A stretch of DNA of 64,000 nucleotides from Shouchella lonarensis (lineage in GTDB: Bacteria; Bacillota; Bacilli; Bacillales; Bacillaceae_D): NCBI RefSeq assembly GCF_900096965.1, contig NZ_FMYM01000010.1:60324-124323 (forward strand). Direction: 5' to 3'. A program made the translations under genes and the position numbers. How positions within the stretch are numbered: position 1 is the stretch's first letter; every line of letters starts with the position of its first letter. Below are positions 62,978 to 64,000 of this stretch, piece after piece. The notes beneath the pieces were generated by a model. That model worked only from the letters and a program-made list of their open reading frames with translations. It had not been told where the DNA came from and did no database searches.

Positions 62978-63895
62978 ATGGTGTTAGAAAAACCACTCCG
63001 CTCATTCTTTATGTTTTTAGCTAAAAATAAAATGTTAAATAAAGCCGCCAAAAAATGGGGCTTAAAGTTTGGCGCCGCTCAAGTTGTCGCTGGACAAACA
63101 ATTGATGCAGCGATGAACAATGTCCTCAAGTTGAATGAACAAGGCCTCCATTGCACGCTAGATCACCTCGGTGAATTTGTCTTTGATAAAGAAGAAGCAC
63201 TTGCGTCAACAGAGGCGTGCATTCATGTCCTTCGAGCGATCCACGAATCACAAGCAAAGTGCAACTTATCTTTAAAAATGACCCAACTTGGGCTCGACAT
63301 TGACGAAGCATTTTGCATTGATAATATGCGCCGTATTTGCGCGGTTGCGAAGCAATATAATATTTTTGTGCGCATTGATATGGAAGACTATAGCCATTGC
63401 GTCCAAACGTTAAATATTTTAACCATTCTTCGGGAAGAATTTGATAACGTCGGCACCGTCATTCAAGCGTATTTACACCGTGCGGAAGACGACGTGAAAA
63501 ACTTAAAAGGAATTCCGCTTCGCCTCGTTAAAGGCGCCTATAAAGAATCCGACGAGGTCGCATTCCAAGACAAAGCGGTCATTGATGATAACTATATGAA
63601 CATCATTCGTATTCATTTAGACAATGGTAGTTACACTGCAATCGCGAGTCACGACCACAATATTATTGAAAAAGTGAAGGCCTATGCGGAAGAAAACAAT
63701 ATTCCACGCACCCAGTTTGAGTTTCAAATGCTCTACGGCTTCCGCACATCCTTACAAAAAGAACTTGTTGCTGAAGGATACAAAGTGCGCGTGTATGTGC
63801 CATTTGGTACGGACTGGTTCGGTTATTTCATGCGCCGTCTTGCTGAGCGACCGCAAAATATTGGCTTTGCTTTGAGAGGATTTTTCTCGAAGTGA
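62978..63895 (+). CDS. fadM: Proline dehydrogenase (FadM/PutB-type)
   Basis: 305 residues; FAD-dependent oxidation of proline to P5C, feeding RocA. Short monofunctional Gram-positive type. Signs: HCTLDHLGEFVFDKEEA near 58, LSLKMTQLGLDID near 97, RIDMEDYSHC near 131, RLVKGAYKES near 181, and the C-terminal MRRLAERPQN helix that binds the substrate carboxylate. RBS TAGGGGG. B. subtilis names this gene putB (ycgM) or fadM. Confidence 0.94.
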   Translation: MVLEKPLRSFFMFLAKNKMLNKAAKKWGLKFGAAQVVAGQTIDAAMNNVLKLNEQGLHCTLDHLGEFVFDKEEALASTEACIHVLRAIHESQAKCNLSLKMTQLGLDIDEAFCIDNMRRICAVAKQYNIFVRIDMEDYSHCVQTLNILTILREEFDNVGTVIQAYLHRAEDDVKNLKGIPLRLVKGAYKESDEVAFQDKAVIDDNYMNIIRIHLDNGSYTAIASHDHNIIEKVKAYAEENNIPRTQFEFQMLYGFRTSLQKELVAEGYKVRVYVPFGTDWFGYFMRRLAERPQNIGFALRGFFSK

Positions 63896-63904
63896 TGTAG
63901 GAAA

Positions 63905-63926
63905 AGGGGCTGTCCCAAAAGCCCCT
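63905..63926 (+). other. Short hairpin GGGGCTGTCCCAAAAGCCCC
   Basis: AGGGGC pairs with GCCCCT just behind the proline dehydrogenase stop. The GGGGCTGTCCCAAAAG sequence also resembles a transposon end (see findings). Confidence 0.5.
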
Positions 63927-63933
63927 GAAAAAC

Positions 63934-63976
63934 AAACTCACTGATTGACGTTTTTGACGTCTGATCAGTGAGTTTT
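63934..63976 (+). terminator. Terminator behind proline dehydrogenase
   Basis: AAACTCACTGAT (63934-63945) pairs with ATCAGTGAGTTT (63964-63975), followed by TTT-G-TTTTT. Confidence 0.85.
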
Positions 63977-64000
63977 TTGTTTTTATTGTCCAGAAGTGTC

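Overview
The window looks like chromosomal DNA of a low-to-medium GC, spore-forming Bacillaceae species. The evidence is a Bacillus-type purEKBCSQLFMNHD operon behind PurR boxes and a guanine riboswitch, yerA-yerC-adeC, OpuA, a heterodimeric BmrCD-type exporter, a CIRCE element, CcpA-type cre sites, strong AGGAGG ribosome binding sites and frequent TTG/GTG starts. Menaquinone genes of the futalosine route (mqnB-mqnD) suggest the alkaliphilic relatives of Bacillus (Halalkalibacterium/Shouchella-like) rather than B. subtilis itself; this placement is inference. I saw no rRNA, tRNA, CRISPR array or intact transposase.

Layout. 0-5 kb: a 30-residue holin-like type I toxin, then adeC, yerC and yerA on the minus strand, a DUF2892-like membrane peptide, and an XRE regulator plus membrane-protein pair. 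5-16 kb: a lipoprotein, an AGCS symporter, an exosporium-type collagen-like protein preceded by a stand-alone copy of its N-terminal domain, the glycine betaine importer OpuA and the glucose PTS permease. 16-20 kb: an unusual minus-strand cluster of RraA-like protein, NDK-like/degenerate-PHP fusion, inositol-phosphatase-family protein and a small protein, plus a methyltransferase. 20-24.5 kb: a sortase substrate (LPNTA) with about 1.27 kb of PVD repeats, then a lipoprotein and a secreted metzincin. 24.6-37.7 kb: the purine operon and its complete leader. 37.8-41.8 kb: CPBP protease-like protein, two acetyltransferases, a membrane protein, YebG, and a secreted Pro-Pro endopeptidase. 41.9-53 kb: secreted lipase with a cre-overlapped promoter, mqnB-mqnD, MerR-TipAS regulator, type III polyketide synthase plus methyltransferase, the bmr-like leader peptide/attenuator and exporter, and a cytochrome P450. 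53-64 kb: coiled-coil protein, CIRCE-controlled htpG, hydrolase, a second XRE/membrane pair, a LysM 5'-nucleotidase, and a sigma-54 proline/arginine catabolic locus (rocA, activator, proline dehydrogenase).

How the parts work together. Purine supply is set at two levels (PurR boxes and guanine riboswitch), and the adenine deaminase cluster feeds salvage. RocA and proline dehydrogenase convert proline to glutamate; both genes carry -24/-12 promoters and flank the gene for a sigma-54 activator. Several secreted or surface functions (lipase, metzincin, Pro-Pro endopeptidase, LPNTA protein, collagen-like protein, nucleotidase) point to an active cell-envelope and spore surface.

The points most worth following up are the NDK/pseudo-PHP fusion operon, the type I toxin, the bmr-like attenuator, an orphan promoter ending at a 40-bp perfect palindrome beside purD, CIRCE control of htpG, and the Pro-Pro endopeptidase.
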